The notes: generated by a model from the letters alone, not told the origin. 64,000 bases of DNA from Leptolyngbya sp. CCY15150 (GCF_016888135.1 NZ_JACSWB010000170.1:1-64000); one strand, 5' to 3'. Shown: positions 46,246-56,569, counted from the stretch's first letter. Numbers and translations: made by a program.

Positions 46246-46406
46246 ACTGGGTTCCCCATGGCATCTTAGAATGCAAGTTGTCTAGCTTGAGCTAGATCTA
46301 CTCCTCTCTTCTAGAATGGGACAACAATTCAGGATTTTGCCCCAACTTCGATCTCTAGCGTTTTAGTTTGTCTAGCCATACCCTGCCCCTGCGATCGCTC
46401 TCCCCT

Positions 46407-47318
46407 ATGCCGCCGTCCTCTGATACTCTCTCCACTCTCCAGCCCCAACTCACCGCCGATGGTTCTTTCACCTTCCTCTCTACTGACTTTGGGGAAGCTT
46501 TCCACAGTCACCATGGAGCCCGGCAGGAAGCTGAGCAAAAGTTTGTGATACCCACCCAGCTACCGGATTTAGCCCGCCGACCATCGCTGGCGCTGCTGGA
46601 TATTTGCTACGGTTTGGGATACAACACGGCTGCGGCCCTGGCGACTATCTGGGCGGTGAATCCCCAATGCCGGGTGCAGTGGTATGGGTTGGAGCTTAAC
46701 GCGGCGGTTCCTCAGGCGGCGATCGCCCATCATCTGCTGCAAGCCTGGCCTGCTTCTATTGCTACCCAACTGGCCCAACTGGCTAAAGAGCAAACCGTTC
46801 AAAGCGATCGCTTCACGGCCCACCTGCTGCTCGGCGACGCCCGTCAGCGGATCCAGCAGGTCTACGCGACGGGCTTTCGCGCCGATGCCGTGTTTCTCGA
46901 TCCTTTTTCCCCGCCTCGCTGCCCGCAGCTTTGGACGGTGGAATTCCTCGCCTGGGTGGCCCGCTGCCTAGCTCCTGCCGGACGTCTCGCCACCTATTCC
47001 TGCTCTGCTGCGGTACGCACAGCTCTCCTGCAGGCAGGACTGCACCTAGGCTCTAGTCCTGCGGTGGGACGGCGATCGCCCGGTAGCCTCGCCAGCTTTT
47101 CCCCCCAGGATCTACCGCCCCTGTCCCGCCAAGAACAGGAACATCTCCAGACCCGCGCCAGCATTCCCTACCGGGATCCCACCCTCACGGATACCGCCGC
47201 CGCCATTCTCACCCGCCGCCAGCAGGAACAGGCCACCTCGCCCCTAGAACCCACCTCGCGCTGGAAAGCTCGTTGGGCAACCCCGTCCACCTACAGCAGC
47301 ATCGACAAAATCTTGTAA
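46407..47318 (+). CDS. MnmD-like tRNA 5-methylaminomethyl-2-thiouridine methyltransferase
   Basis: The 303-residue protein has the MnmC N-terminal domain layout. It contains SFTFLSTDFGEAFHSHHGA, the SAM site LLDICYGLGYNTAAAL, and the diagnostic FLDPFSPPRCPQLWTVEFL. The family methylates 5-aminomethyl-2-thiouridine at wobble position 34 of tRNA. There is no FAD oxidase (MnmC C-terminal) domain, so it is of the stand-alone MnmD type. I chose ATG 46407, as the frame upstream begins with TTG and is not conserved-looking. Its 3' end overlaps the kinase gene by 28 bp on the opposite strand. Confidence 0.8.
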   Translation: MPPSSDTLSTLQPQLTADGSFTFLSTDFGEAFHSHHGARQEAEQKFVIPTQLPDLARRPSLALLDICYGLGYNTAAALATIWAVNPQCRVQWYGLELNAAVPQAAIAHHLLQAWPASIATQLAQLAKEQTVQSDRFTAHLLLGDARQRIQQVYATGFRADAVFLDPFSPPRCPQLWTVEFLAWVARCLAPAGRLATYSCSAAVRTALLQAGLHLGSSPAVGRRSPGSLASFSPQDLPPLSRQEQEHLQTRASIPYRDPTLTDTAAAILTRRQQEQATSPLEPTSRWKARWATPSTYSSIDKIL

Positions 47319-48793
47319 ATCAGTCGGAAGATCAGCGCAATGGCGATCGCCACCAGACCCAAGAATCCGGCCAATACCAGCACCGCCACAATGGGATTGC
47401 CAAAATTCACCAAAATCGGCAGGCTCCGCAGGGGCGAGGCGACCACGATAATAGCGAAGGAGATGACGGCAATAATCGCCAAGTCAAACTTTTCAATGAC
47501 GCGGCGCATCTGAGCCAGGATCAGCACGACGACCAACACGACCCAAAATCCAGCACTCACCAAGGTGGTGCCCGCCAAACTCAAGAGGGCGATCGCCAGC
47601 AAGCCTCCCTCAAACCCTGTAAACGCCGCCCCGGAGAGCAGTTCTAAGGTGGAGATGGATGAGGAGGATGAGGGTGTCGCGATCGGGGCCGCCTTCGCCG
47701 GTTGTATAGGTACTGGCGCTGGGGTCGCTTGGGGGGGAGCCGTTGCGGATGGGGGCACCGTGATCGCTTGCGGTCTGGAGGCTGCTGGCGCTGCTGGGGC
47801 AGGACTTGGGGCTGGGGCAGGACTCGGCGCATTCCCCTTGCCTTGGGCGAGCGCCTCTAGGGTTTCCTGGGCTGATGCAAAGCGATCGCTGGCAGAGGCC
47901 TTGAGCATTTTGTCGAGCACCGCCCCGATGCGCTGATGCACACTGACAAAGGAATGCCACTTCCAGGTATTGCTGTAGGCATCGTAGAGTTCACTGGGCT
48001 GCTTGCCGGTGAGCAGGGTGATGCAGGTGACCCCCAAGGCGTAGAGATCGGTAGCTGGATACACAACGTTGCCGGCCATTTGCTCCGGTGGCGCAAACCC
48101 CATGGAATAGATGCCGGTGGAGGACTGGGCTCCTTGCCCTCCCGCTGCACCCGAGGCAACTTGTTTAACCGCACCGAAGTCGAGCAGGAAGAGCTTTCCG
48201 GAGCGATCGCGCATAATGTTCGACGGCTTAATGTCTCGGTGGATGGAGCCGTTATCGTGGACAAACTTCAGCACCTTGAGGATTTCCACCAGCACCTCTA
48301 GTATTTCAGACTGGGTGAAGGTGCCTTTTTGGGCTAGCTCTTCCTCTAGATTTTTGCCATCAATAAATTCTTGCACCAGGTAGAAAAACTGCTCGGTTTT
48401 GCCAGGATTTTTTCCCGGCACCGACAGCTCAAAAAAGGCCAGCAGGTTCGGAATTTGAGGATGGCGGTTGCCCAACTGCTCCAGCACCTCTGCTTCTCGT
48501 TCAAACAGCTCCTGGGCAATTTTGAGCTGCTTGGGGCTCAAATCCCCAGCGGGCTGGAATTGCTTGACCACACATTGCCGCATGGCAGGGGTGTAGCGAT
48601 CGATGGCCAGGAACGCCGCACCAAACCCTCCTTTCCCAAGGAGGCGCGTGGTGAGGTATCGACCTACTAGAATTTGGGGCATCCCGCAGGTCGTGCAAAA
48701 CTTTTGCTGCACTGTTTTCAGGGTCGTGGTATCCAGATCTGCGAAGACGTTGGTTGGGCGTGCGCAGTTTGGACGAGTGCAGTAGGTTTCCAT
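47291..48793 (-). CDS. Ser/Thr protein kinase with N-terminal zinc ribbon and C-terminal membrane segments
   Basis: The 500-residue protein starts with a short four-Cys ribbon (CTRPNCARPTN and FCTTCGMPQI) seen in cyanobacterial SpkB-type kinases. The kinase domain (about 44-310) has the glycine loop LGKGGFGAAF, ATP-site VVKQF, HRDIKPSNIM with the catalytic Asp, and DFGAVKQV. A Pro/Ala-rich linker follows (PAPAPSPAPAAPAAS), then hydrophobic helices (GLLAIALLSLAGTTLVSAGF and onward). All catalytic residues are present, so the kinase should be active. Target and signal are unknown. The sensing part may be the membrane region. It overlaps the convergent mnmD-like gene. Confidence 0.92.
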   Translation of the reverse strand: METYCTRPNCARPTNVFADLDTTTLKTVQQKFCTTCGMPQILVGRYLTTRLLGKGGFGAAFLAIDRYTPAMRQCVVKQFQPAGDLSPKQLKIAQELFEREAEVLEQLGNRHPQIPNLLAFFELSVPGKNPGKTEQFFYLVQEFIDGKNLEEELAQKGTFTQSEILEVLVEILKVLKFVHDNGSIHRDIKPSNIMRDRSGKLFLLDFGAVKQVASGAAGGQGAQSSTGIYSMGFAPPEQMAGNVVYPATDLYALGVTCITLLTGKQPSELYDAYSNTWKWHSFVSVHQRIGAVLDKMLKASASDRFASAQETLEALAQGKGNAPSPAPAPSPAPAAPAASRPQAITVPPSATAPPQATPAPVPIQPAKAAPIATPSSSSSISTLELLSGAAFTGFEGGLLAIALLSLAGTTLVSAGFWVVLVVVLILAQMRRVIEKFDLAIIAVISFAIIVVASPLRSLPILVNFGNPIVAVLVLAGFLGLVAIAIALIFRLIYKILSMLL

Positions 48794-48806
48794 GGGTGCT
48801 TAGGGA

Positions 48807-49826
48807 TTAGGTTCCGCCAGACGGAGATGGGGTGGTCTCTAGGGAGGAGTCTAGGGTGTCATCGTCAGCAAGGGGGGCGATCGCCTCCTCCGCCGGTTTG
48901 GGCTTGTGGGTGGCAAACTGGGGCAGAATTTCTTGGCTAAAGGCTTCCGCTGCCTTCGACCGATAGCGATTGGGATTGACAATCACCGATAGGGTGCGAT
49001 TGACGACCACATCCTCAATGCGGGCTCGGTGCAGGACGCCCATTTGCAGCTCTTTTTCAATGGCTGAAATGGACACAAAGGCCGCACCCAACCCAGACTG
49101 TACCGCATTCTTAATGGCTTCAATTGAGTTTAACTCCATCTCAATTTTAAGGCGGCGTGTTTCAATACCACAGCGGGTCAGCACCTGATCAATCACCTTG
49201 CGAATGGTGGATTGAGAATCGAGGGTAATGAACTGAAGCTTATACAGGTCTTCCTTTTGCACGATGCCAATCCGGGCTAGAGGATGGAAAACCGGCAAAA
49301 TCAATGCGAGTTCGTCCTCTGCATAGGGAATAATTTCTAAAGAGTCCTGTAGTTCAGGAGGAACTTCGCCGCCAATAATCGCTAGGTCAATTTGGCCATT
49401 GGCCACACTCCAAGCCGTACGCCGAGTGGAATGCACATGGAGCTGAACTGCCACATCAGGATAGCGCTGTCGAAAAAGCCCAATCATGCGAGGGAGCAAA
49501 TAGGTGCCTGTGGTCTGGCTTGCGCCTACAATCAGTGTGCCGCCCTGTAAATTTTGTAAATCTTCAATGGCGCGGCAGGTTTCCTGGCAAAGGGAGAGGA
49601 TACGATCGCCGTAGCTGAGCAATAAATGGCCCGCTTCGGTGAGCTGGGCACGCCGTCCTCCTCGATCAAAAAGAGGCACATCAAGTTGGCGTTCAAGGTT
49701 CTGGACTTGTAAGCTCACGGCGGGTTGAGAGACATACAGGCTATCCGCAGCCCGTTTGAAGCTCCCCTCCGCAGCGATCGCCTTCAGAATTCGCAATTGA
49801 TCCAGAGTAAACGGAAGATCAGACAT
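48807..49826 (-). CDS. rbcR: LysR-type transcriptional regulator, RbcR/CcmR-like
   Basis: The 339-residue regulator begins with a winged helix-turn-helix ([20 protein letters not shown] and [20 protein letters not shown]), a strong match to the RbcR branch that is essential in cyanobacteria and controls Rubisco and carbon-uptake genes. The effector domain (about 95-300) starts [21 protein letters not shown] short Ala/Pro/Glu tail is extra. The next gene in the plus direction, 50047, is divergent, with a 220-bp gap that should contain both promoters. NdhR is an alternative name, but this sequence looks closer to RbcR. Confidence 0.85.
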   Translation of the reverse strand: MSDLPFTLDQLRILKAIAAEGSFKRAADSLYVSQPAVSLQVQNLERQLDVPLFDRGGRRAQLTEAGHLLLSYGDRILSLCQETCRAIEDLQNLQGGTLIVGASQTTGTYLLPRMIGLFRQRYPDVAVQLHVHSTRRTAWSVANGQIDLAIIGGEVPPELQDSLEIIPYAEDELALILPVFHPLARIGIVQKEDLYKLQFITLDSQSTIRKVIDQVLTRCGIETRRLKIEMELNSIEAIKNAVQSGLGAAFVSISAIEKELQMGVLHRARIEDVVVNRTLSVIVNPNRYRSKAAEAFSQEILPQFATHKPKPAEEAIAPLADDDTLDSSLETTPSPSGGT

Positions 49827-50046
49827 GACGGTTGCATCTAAAACTCAGAAAAAACCGGAGACCAAACATCAGCAGACGAAGACGTGTATAGACTGAACTA
49901 CGGAGCATCATAGTGAACGGTGGGATCGCAGGTCGATATGATCTTCACAATTAGACATTCGAGGCAAACCTTGAGCTATGTCGTCACGATCGCTACGGTA
50001 GTATGTATCGGCATTCAGTATCGAATCACCTAGAGTTAGCTTCTTT

Positions 50047-50994
50047 ATGCAGCGGGAAGTTGTTCAGGACTTTCTGAATTTACCAGGAATTGAGGGCGTG
50101 GCCCTAGTGGACGGTCGCTCCCGCCCCTATTTTTGCGGTGTCGATCAAACTCTCAATTTCCAACAAAAGGAAGCCTTAGCCCAAGGAATTCAACAGGTTG
50201 TTGAAACGACACCCCCTGATTTCGAGTTTTTCGAATTTCAGTTTACGGGGCATCAAGTCTACATATACAAATTAGACCATGGTGTGATCCTACTGGTCTT
50301 AACGAGCGATCATTTGATCTACCCCTCCTATGTGCGGGCGGTTGAAAAGCTTAAGTTAGAACTTCAAGACGATATCACCAACGCGATCGCGACTTTTCGG
50401 CTGCTAGCGGGCAATATTACATTATCGGGGCACCATTATTGGAAACGCGATGGTTCTTCCTCCCAGGGGGGTGTGAGGTCGCCGCAGGAGCGATCGGGTG
50501 CCTACCAAAATGGCAAGCAGCCTAGACCCGAAGCACCTCCCCCGATCACGCCGACGGAGCCGGTTGCAGCCCCAACCCAGCAACCGGAGCCAGCCCCACC
50601 TCCCCCACCCGAGCCAGTTCCCGAGCCAGTTCCCGAGCCAGTTCCCGAGCCACCCCCCCTGCCGCGCCTAACCCTTGAGGACGTGGTGCAGGGGCTCAAC
50701 GAAATTAGCCAGTTTACCAAGCAGTATTTAGGAGCCACCGTTGTATCCAACTATTGGAAATCAAGCCGGCCATCCGCAGACTGGCTCACCAAGTTTGAGG
50801 TGGATCGAGCCGGTGCCTGGACATTTATGGGCGGTTCGATGGAGGGTGCCCTGATCGCTGAGCAGGAAGCTTGGATTAAGCAGTGGATTGCCGCGTTTAG
50901 CAAACGGTGCTCTATCGTGATTCGCGATTACCCTACGTTGCTCCAGCAGAGCCAGATGGGCGATCGCCTCAAAGATGCCTTACTACCTAACTAA
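50047..50994 (+). CDS. Conserved hypothetical protein, Roadblock/LC7-like N-terminal region
   Basis: The 315-residue protein has an N-terminal domain (1-135) that starts QDFLNLPGIEGVALVDGRSR, a pattern of Roadblock/LC7-type dimerisation domains. A Pro-rich linker with tandem PEPV units follows (about 185-205), encoded by 12-bp DNA repeats near 50610-50645. The C-terminal block (about 215-315) contains YLGATVVSNYWKSSRPSADW. Such pairs are found in cyanobacteria and resemble small GTPase regulators. I do not assign a function. It is followed 33 bp later by a ferredoxin gene in the same direction and could be co-transcribed. Confidence 0.65.
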   Translation: MQREVVQDFLNLPGIEGVALVDGRSRPYFCGVDQTLNFQQKEALAQGIQQVVETTPPDFEFFEFQFTGHQVYIYKLDHGVILLVLTSDHLIYPSYVRAVEKLKLELQDDITNAIATFRLLAGNITLSGHHYWKRDGSSSQGGVRSPQERSGAYQNGKQPRPEAPPPITPTEPVAAPTQQPEPAPPPPPEPVPEPVPEPVPEPPPLPRLTLEDVVQGLNEISQFTKQYLGATVVSNYWKSSRPSADWLTKFEVDRAGAWTFMGGSMEGALIAEQEAWIKQWIAAFSKRCSIVIRDYPTLLQQSQMGDRLKDALLPN

Positions 50995-51027
50995 AACCTT
51001 ACACCTGGGACTGAGAGACTAGAATTT

Positions 51028-51513
51028 ATGGTTAAGCTCATTAAGCTAGAACCGATTGGGCAAGAAACGTCTGTGGAAACCAACGGCAATTTGCTGTCGG
51101 TCTTGCTCAACAAAGAACTGGATGTGCTGAAAGAATGTGGCGGGCGCGGTATGTGTGCCACCTGCCACATTTACGTGAAAGATGGCATGGGGGCGCTATC
51201 GCCCATCAGCCGTCGGGAGCAACGCACCCTAGGCGTGATTACGTCCTGTAAACCCAACTCTCGCCTCGCCTGCCAGGCAAGGGTTTTAGACAATGGGGTG
51301 ACGGTTGAACTGCCCCCTGGGATGTACGTCAACTCGCTGCAAGATATTGAGGCCTTGATTGGGCGACGGGCCGACCAAGATATGCTGCACCCAATTACCG
51401 GGGAAGTGCTGGTGGAAGCGGGCAAGCTGATCACCCGCTCGACGATGAAACAACTGGAAACCACCACCAGCTTTAAGGTCGGTGAATATCTCACCCAGAC
51501 GAAGGATGCATAA
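51028..51513 (+). CDS. 2Fe-2S ferredoxin with a C-terminal extension
   Basis: The 161-residue protein has a plant-type ferredoxin fold. The cluster ligands are CGGRGMCATC (three Cys, spacing C-x5-C-x2-C) and the last Cys in RLACQAR. Residues after about 100 (GVTVELPPGMY onward) form an extension containing DMLHPITGEVLVEAGKLITR, not part of the standard ferredoxin. The protein would carry electrons at low or intermediate potential. Its partner is not evident; the gene before it encodes a Roadblock-like protein. Its 3' end overlaps the convergent giant glycosyltransferase gene by 23 bp. Confidence 0.88.
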   Translation: MVKLIKLEPIGQETSVETNGNLLSVLLNKELDVLKECGGRGMCATCHIYVKDGMGALSPISRREQRTLGVITSCKPNSRLACQARVLDNGVTVELPPGMYVNSLQDIEALIGRRADQDMLHPITGEVLVEAGKLITRSTMKQLETTTSFKVGEYLTQTKDA

Positions 51514-54500
51514 ACGGCTGTAGGTGCTGCAGTAACTGCTGCACCTGCCGCTCCCACGTCCAGTCCTGCATAACCTGGGCGGCGGCCTGGCCCCGCTCCT
51601 GAGCCGCAGGGCGATCGCTATGGATCTGTTCTAGGTAGGCCAGGATTTCCTCCAGATCCGACTCACCCCAGCCCTCTACGCAGGTATTGAGCGGGGTAGG
51701 ACGTACAGGGCCCTGGTGGCGTAAGGGATAGCAGTGGGCATCTCCCAGTAGATCGAGGTGCCCGGTGTTGGCCGATAGGATGGTGGGCAGACCACAGGCC
51801 AGGCTTTCCATGGCAGCCAAGTTGGTGCCGCCCTCAGCGCGGTTGGGGAAGAGAGCCACGTCGGCTTCCCGGATAATGGGGGCGACTAGATGGTTGGGAA
51901 TGACGCCCACGTCTACCACGGCGTCCGCAGGAATCCCTTGCTCCGCCAGCCAAGCCTGGATCTGGAGGCGACCCGTGGCATCTAGGGGCGGGATGCCGGT
52001 GACATGACCGGCTGTATCGAGACCGGCCATGGTGGCGGGCCAAGCGTTATGCCAAGCGGTGAGCAGCAGGGCCCCAGGATGGCGATCGCGGAAGTGCTTG
52101 AAGGCGCGAATCACCAGATCCTGGCCCTTGCGATACTCCAGCTTGCCGCCTGAGAAGATCACGAAGCGATCGCCCAGGAGCCGATTTCGGGGGGCAGGAT
52201 GAAACAGACCGGGATCAATGCCCTGAAACACCGTAGACACCCGCTCAATCCCATGGGCCCGCAGCACCTGCTCATTCCAGGTGGAGCCCGTGATTATCCA
52301 GTCGTAGGTTTTAGCCCGCTGCAGCGCCGCGGTTGTGAATTGGGGATCCTCAAAAAAAATCACGCCCACGGTACTGTGACCCGACAGCCGCTCTAGCTCA
52401 GGAGCCGTTCTACACTGATTTCCCAAGCCTCGCAGCACCAGCCCAGGAAACGAGTAGGGCTGGGAGGAGGCCTGGAGGGTGCGGGCGATCGCGGCGGTTT
52501 GTTCCAAAGCTGGCTGCAGCAAGGCCCAATGGAGGGGATTAAACGGCGTAGTTGACGTAGGCGCAGGGGGCACCAAGGGCACCGGTCGATGGGTGGGCAG
52601 TAGCTGGAGGGCCAAATTGGTGCCATAAATGCCCCAACCTGTGGCGGGATTGAGCTGCCAGCCAATGCCAATGGCTGGGCTAATCCCTGGGTCAGTCTTG
52701 GAGTCAGTCTTAGAGTCAGTCGCGGGGGTTCTAGGCGAAGGCGATCGCTTAGGTGCTGGAGTCACGGCAGGCAAGGGCGATCGCTTAGGTGCTGGAGTTA
52801 CGGCAGGTAAGGGCGATCGCACCGGTTGGCTCTGGCGGGTGATGCCTAGATCAACCTCTAGGGCCCGCACCACCTCTCCCATCACCCCTGCCCAGTCGCC
52901 GGCGGTGGTTTGGCGAAACAGGCGCAGGCTAGGATACCAAGGACTATCGCTGCGGGTCAGCATCCAGCGCCAATCGGGGGCATAGGACAGGAGCACCCAG
53001 GCTGGTTTCCCCAACGCTCCGGCCAGATGGGCGACGGCGGTATCGACGGTAATTAACACATCTAGTTGGGCGATCGCTGCGGCCGTATCCGCAAAGTCCT
53101 GCAGGCGATCGCTCAAATCCACCACGGTGTCGCCTAGGTCTGTGACGTGACGTGCCCTAGGGCCCTTTTGCAGGCTGTAGAGCTGCAGGGGATAGTCCAG
53201 CAGATCGCGCAGATGATGCACCGGCAGCGATCGCTGAGCGTCATTCAAATGGGTGGGACTACCTCCCCAAACTAGCCCCACCGCCGGGCGATCGCTGGTC
53301 TTCAGACGCAGATGGCTGGGCGGGGCCTGTAGGTAGGGCACCTGGGCAGGAATGGTGTCCAAGGTTGTCTGCAAAAGATGGGGCAAACTCATCAGCGGTG
53401 CATGGACGTCTATGGGCGGCAGGGGGCGATCGCGCTCCACCACCTGCGCCACCCCCGCCACCGTAGCCAGCAAGCGCACTAACGGGGCCCGACATTGCAC
53501 CACTACCCGCCCGCCCAACGCCGCTACCTGGGGCACATAGCGACAAAACTGAAGGGCATCACCAAAACCCTGCTCCGTATGCAGCAGAATCGTTTTGCCA
53601 TCCAGGGGAGATCCATCCCACTGGGGCACGCCAAACTCCGGCATGGCTTTGAAATTCGCCACCCGCCAGCGCCATTCATAGTCGGCAAATCCCGCCGCCA
53701 GATCGCCTTTAAGCAGGCGCACATAGCCGCGATTGTGGTGGGCGCTGGCATGGTTAGGCTCTAGGGCGATCGCTTGCTCATAGGCGGCGATCGCTTGCTC
53801 CACCGCGCCCCAATCCTTCAAGCTATTGCCCAAATTATTCCAAGCCGCCGCCGAGGGCTGTAAGGCCAAGGCGCGCTGGTAGTGGTAGATGGAGGCCGGT
53901 AGATCCCCTTGCTCCCGCCAAGCATTGCCTAGGTTATAGTGGGCATCGGCAAAGCCAGGGTGGAGCGTCAGAGCAGAATAGTAGGCCGCGATCGCCCCTG
54001 AAAGCTGTCCTTGGTGGCGGAGGGCAACGCCTAGATTGTTGTAAATTCGGTAGTCTTGGGGATTGAGGGAGAGCGCCTGGTGGTAGCAGCGGATGGCCTG
54101 TTCGCCGTTGGTCATGCGCAGAGCATTGGCTTGCTTCATCCAGTTCACCGCCTGATGTCCACGATCCTGGGGCAGGGGACGCTGGTGGTGCGATCGCTCA
54201 ATGGTTTCCAGCAACAGCCGCAGGCGATCGACCACTGGCTGCCAATCCTGGCGATGGGTTTGGCGAAACAGCCGCGCCTGCGGATACCAAGGACTATCCT
54301 GGCGATACTGCAGCCAGCGCCAGTCCGGGGCATGGGTGAGCATGATCCAAACCGGTTTACCCAGGGCCCCCGTGAGGTGAGCCACCGCCGTATCCACGGT
54401 AATCACCACATCCAACTGCTGAATCAGCGCCGCTGTGGCCAGAAAATCCTCCATCAGCGGTGCCAGATCCTCTAAGCTGCCTTGGGCAACCAGTTCTTGG

Positions 54501-56083
54501 AAAAGCTCCGCATCCTCCGATCGCACCTCTTTTTGCAGGCTATAGACCTGAACGCCTGGCAGATCCAGCAGCGATCGCAGCAGCGACAACTGGCAGGATC
54601 GCAGGCGATCGTTGAGATTCCCCGTACTGCCTGACCAGACTAAGCCCACCCGCAGAGCCGTCCCATCCCATCCCGGCAGCGGCGGCCCCGGATCGGGAAT
54701 CGGCAGATAGGGCACCGTATTGGGAATGTTAGCCAGGGTCGTTTGCAAAATATGGGGCAAGCTCATCAGCGGCGCATGCACCTGAAACTCAGGTAAGTCC
54801 TCGCCTCGGGCGATCACCTGATCAATGCCGGGCATGGTGGCCAGCAAGGTCTTCAGAGCCGCCTGGGCTTCCACCACCACCCGCCCACCTCGGGCCACCA
54901 CCGCTGGCACATAGCGAATAAACTGCAGCGTGTCGCCAAATCCCTGTTCTGCATGCAGCAAAATGGTTTGTCCTGCCAGATCCGAACCATCCCACTGGGG
55001 CTGGGTAAAGGTGCGAGGCGGCTTAAAATTCACCCCCACCACCTGCCAGCGCCATTCATAGTCGGCAAACCCAGCCCGCAACTCCCCCGCCTGCAGCAGC
55101 GCTAAGCCTCGGTTGAGATGGGCATCCGGATAGTTGGGACGTAGAGCGATCGCCCGTCCATAGGTCTGGATCGAATCCCGCAGGTTGCCCAATTCGTATT
55201 CCACCAAGCCTAGGTTATTCAGCGCTTGGGGATAGTTGGGCTGGAGGGCGATCGCCCGCTGAAAGGCCGCTCGGCTTTCCAGCAAGGCATCCTGGGCCTT
55301 GTAGTGATTGCCCAGGTTGTAGTAGGCGTCGGCATAGCTGGGATTCAGGGCGATCGCTTTTTGGTAATACACCAGCGATTGATCAAACTGACCCAATTCT
55401 TGATGGGCCGCACCGAGATTGCTATAAAACGCTGGATCCTCTGGTCGGCGAGCGATCGCCCGCTGGTAGTAGCCAATGGCCTGGGCAAATTTTCCTAGGC
55501 GCTGCAGGCCGTTACCCACCGCATTCAACAGGTCAGGATTGCTAGGATCTGCTTCCAGAGCCCGTTGATAGCAAACCATTGCCTGGGCAGACTGCCCCTG
55601 CTGCTGAGCAATCCAACCAAGGTTATGCCAAGCATCTGCATAGTGGGGCTGCTGCTCTAGCGCCTGTTTATAATGGGCAATCGCTTGCCCTAGGTGCGAT
55701 CGCTGCCGGGCCAGGTTACCCAAATTCAAATACACCTCCGGGTAATGGGGCTGCTGCACCAGCGCCGCTCGATAGGCTTGCTCTGCCTGCTCTAGCTCAC
55801 CCTGGGCCTTGAAAGCCGTTCCTAAATTATTGTAGGCGCGGGCCAACTGTGGCTGCAGGGCGATCGCTGCTTGGTAGGCCGCGATCGCTTTGGAGAGCCG
55901 GCCCATCTGCTGAGCCAAAACGCCCACCCCCAGCCAGACGGCTGCCTGTTCTGCCAAATTACTATCAAGGGGCTGCGATCGCAGGCGCTGGATTAATGCA
56001 TCCCGCCGTTGCTCCGCCGCCCCTAGGTTTCCATCGCGAGCCTGCTGTTGGGCGATCGCCAATTCTTCTGTTAGGGAGCCCAT
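51491..56083 (-). CDS. Giant TPR-glycosyltransferase fusion with duplicated GT modules and a terminal GT4 domain
   Basis: The protein has 1530 residues from ATG 56083 (MGSLTEELAIAQQQ); the frame's earlier codons are poor. It holds about ten TPR units (to about 360), a GT9-like/Spy-type domain (PQWDGSDLAGQTILLHAEQG to PDWRWLQYRQ), a second TPR set, a second near-copy of that domain (PQWDGSPLDGKTILLHTEQG, PDWRWMLTRS), a Pro/Lys linker with tandem AVTPAPKRSPLP units, and a GT4-type glycosyltransferase (ISFSGGKLEYRKGQDLVIRA region and the GGTNLAAMESLACGLP acceptor loop). The pair of repeated halves shows internal duplication. It may act in glycan assembly or protein O-glycosylation in the cytoplasm. 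Substrate unknown. Confidence 0.85.
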   Translation of the reverse strand: MGSLTEELAIAQQQARDGNLGAAEQRRDALIQRLRSQPLDSNLAEQAAVWLGVGVLAQQMGRLSKAIAAYQAAIALQPQLARAYNNLGTAFKAQGELEQAEQAYRAALVQQPHYPEVYLNLGNLARQRSHLGQAIAHYKQALEQQPHYADAWHNLGWIAQQQGQSAQAMVCYQRALEADPSNPDLLNAVGNGLQRLGKFAQAIGYYQRAIARRPEDPAFYSNLGAAHQELGQFDQSLVYYQKAIALNPSYADAYYNLGNHYKAQDALLESRAAFQRAIALQPNYPQALNNLGLVEYELGNLRDSIQTYGRAIALRPNYPDAHLNRGLALLQAGELRAGFADYEWRWQVVGVNFKPPRTFTQPQWDGSDLAGQTILLHAEQGFGDTLQFIRYVPAVVARGGRVVVEAQAALKTLLATMPGIDQVIARGEDLPEFQVHAPLMSLPHILQTTLANIPNTVPYLPIPDPGPPLPGWDGTALRVGLVWSGSTGNLNDRLRSCQLSLLRSLLDLPGVQVYSLQKEVRSEDAELFQELVAQGSLEDLAPLMEDFLATAALIQQLDVVITVDTAVAHLTGALGKPVWIMLTHAPDWRWLQYRQDSPWYPQARLFRQTHRQDWQPVVDRLRLLLETIERSHHQRPLPQDRGHQAVNWMKQANALRMTNGEQAIRCYHQALSLNPQDYRIYNNLGVALRHQGQLSGAIAAYYSALTLHPGFADAHYNLGNAWREQGDLPASIYHYQRALALQPSAAAWNNLGNSLKDWGAVEQAIAAYEQAIALEPNHASAHHNRGYVRLLKGDLAAGFADYEWRWRVANFKAMPEFGVPQWDGSPLDGKTILLHTEQGFGDALQFCRYVPQVAALGGRVVVQCRAPLVRLLATVAGVAQVVERDRPLPPIDVHAPLMSLPHLLQTTLDTIPAQVPYLQAPPSHLRLKTSDRPAVGLVWGGSPTHLNDAQRSLPVHHLRDLLDYPLQLYSLQKGPRARHVTDLGDTVVDLSDRLQDFADTAAAIAQLDVLITVDTAVAHLAGALGKPAWVLLSYAPDWRWMLTRSDSPWYPSLRLFRQTTAGDWAGVMGEVVRALEVDLGITRQSQPVRSPLPAVTPAPKRSPLPAVTPAPKRSPSPRTPATDSKTDSKTDPGISPAIGIGWQLNPATGWGIYGTNLALQLLPTHRPVPLVPPAPTSTTPFNPLHWALLQPALEQTAAIARTLQASSQPYSFPGLVLRGLGNQCRTAPELERLSGHSTVGVIFFEDPQFTTAALQRAKTYDWIITGSTWNEQVLRAHGIERVSTVFQGIDPGLFHPAPRNRLLGDRFVIFSGGKLEYRKGQDLVIRAFKHFRDRHPGALLLTAWHNAWPATMAGLDTAGHVTGIPPLDATGRLQIQAWLAEQGIPADAVVDVGVIPNHLVAPIIREADVALFPNRAEGGTNLAAMESLACGLPTILSANTGHLDLLGDAHCYPLRHQGPVRPTPLNTCVEGWGESDLEEILAYLEQIHSDRPAAQERGQAAAQVMQDWTWERQVQQLLQHLQPFMHPSSG
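52680..52830 (-). repeat. Tandem repeats in the proline-rich linker of the GT fusion
   Basis: The unit coding for RSPLPAVTPAPK is present twice and once partly, each with an embedded HIP1-like GGCGATCGC. A DSKT unit is also duplicated in the same linker. It lies between the second GT module and the GT4 domain. Confidence 0.65.
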
Positions 56084-56374
56084 AGGAGAGATCACTCCAA
56101 CCCTGATTTCACCGTCGTCTCCACGGTAGCATCTTCCCCTTACAGCCCTGATCAGCACCCTGACCTATCATTCTCGACCCTGACGTTTTCTACGCACCCA
56201 CAATGCCCCATGTATCTCTACTCTAGAGACACACCCTGTCTAAATCTCTAAATCTTGTGCTAACTGCAACAACCCTGATGTTGACGGTAACGGAATGTCA
56301 ACCTATCTGCAATGCAATGAAAAATTCGCTAGGCTAGAAACCGAGTTGCTCCCGGCACAGAACCTACTGCCTTA

Positions 56375-56569
56375 CTAGGGGCTTGGCACGAGGCGAATAC
56401 GACCTTCATCCATTTCAGACATAAGCAGTTCCAACGCCTCATAGTCAACTTCTGAAATGTAGCCGAGGCGGCTCAGCTCGCTGTTGATGGCGTTTTCGAT
56501 GTCTGGGGTCAACTGTCTGATGTACAATGCCTTTTCCACCAAGAGGCGAATGGCATGAGGAGTTTGCAT
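56375..56569 (-). CDS. Hypothetical small protein
   Basis: The 64-residue protein (MQTPHAIRLLVEKALYIRQL at the start, then ELSRLGYISEVDYEALELLM) is helical and acidic, without signal or membrane segments. Related short proteins are seen in cyanobacteria, but I cannot name a family. It stands alone, upstream of the tRNA. Confidence 0.55.
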   Translation of the reverse strand: MQTPHAIRLLVEKALYIRQLTPDIENAINSELSRLGYISEVDYEALELLMSEMDEGRIRLVPSP

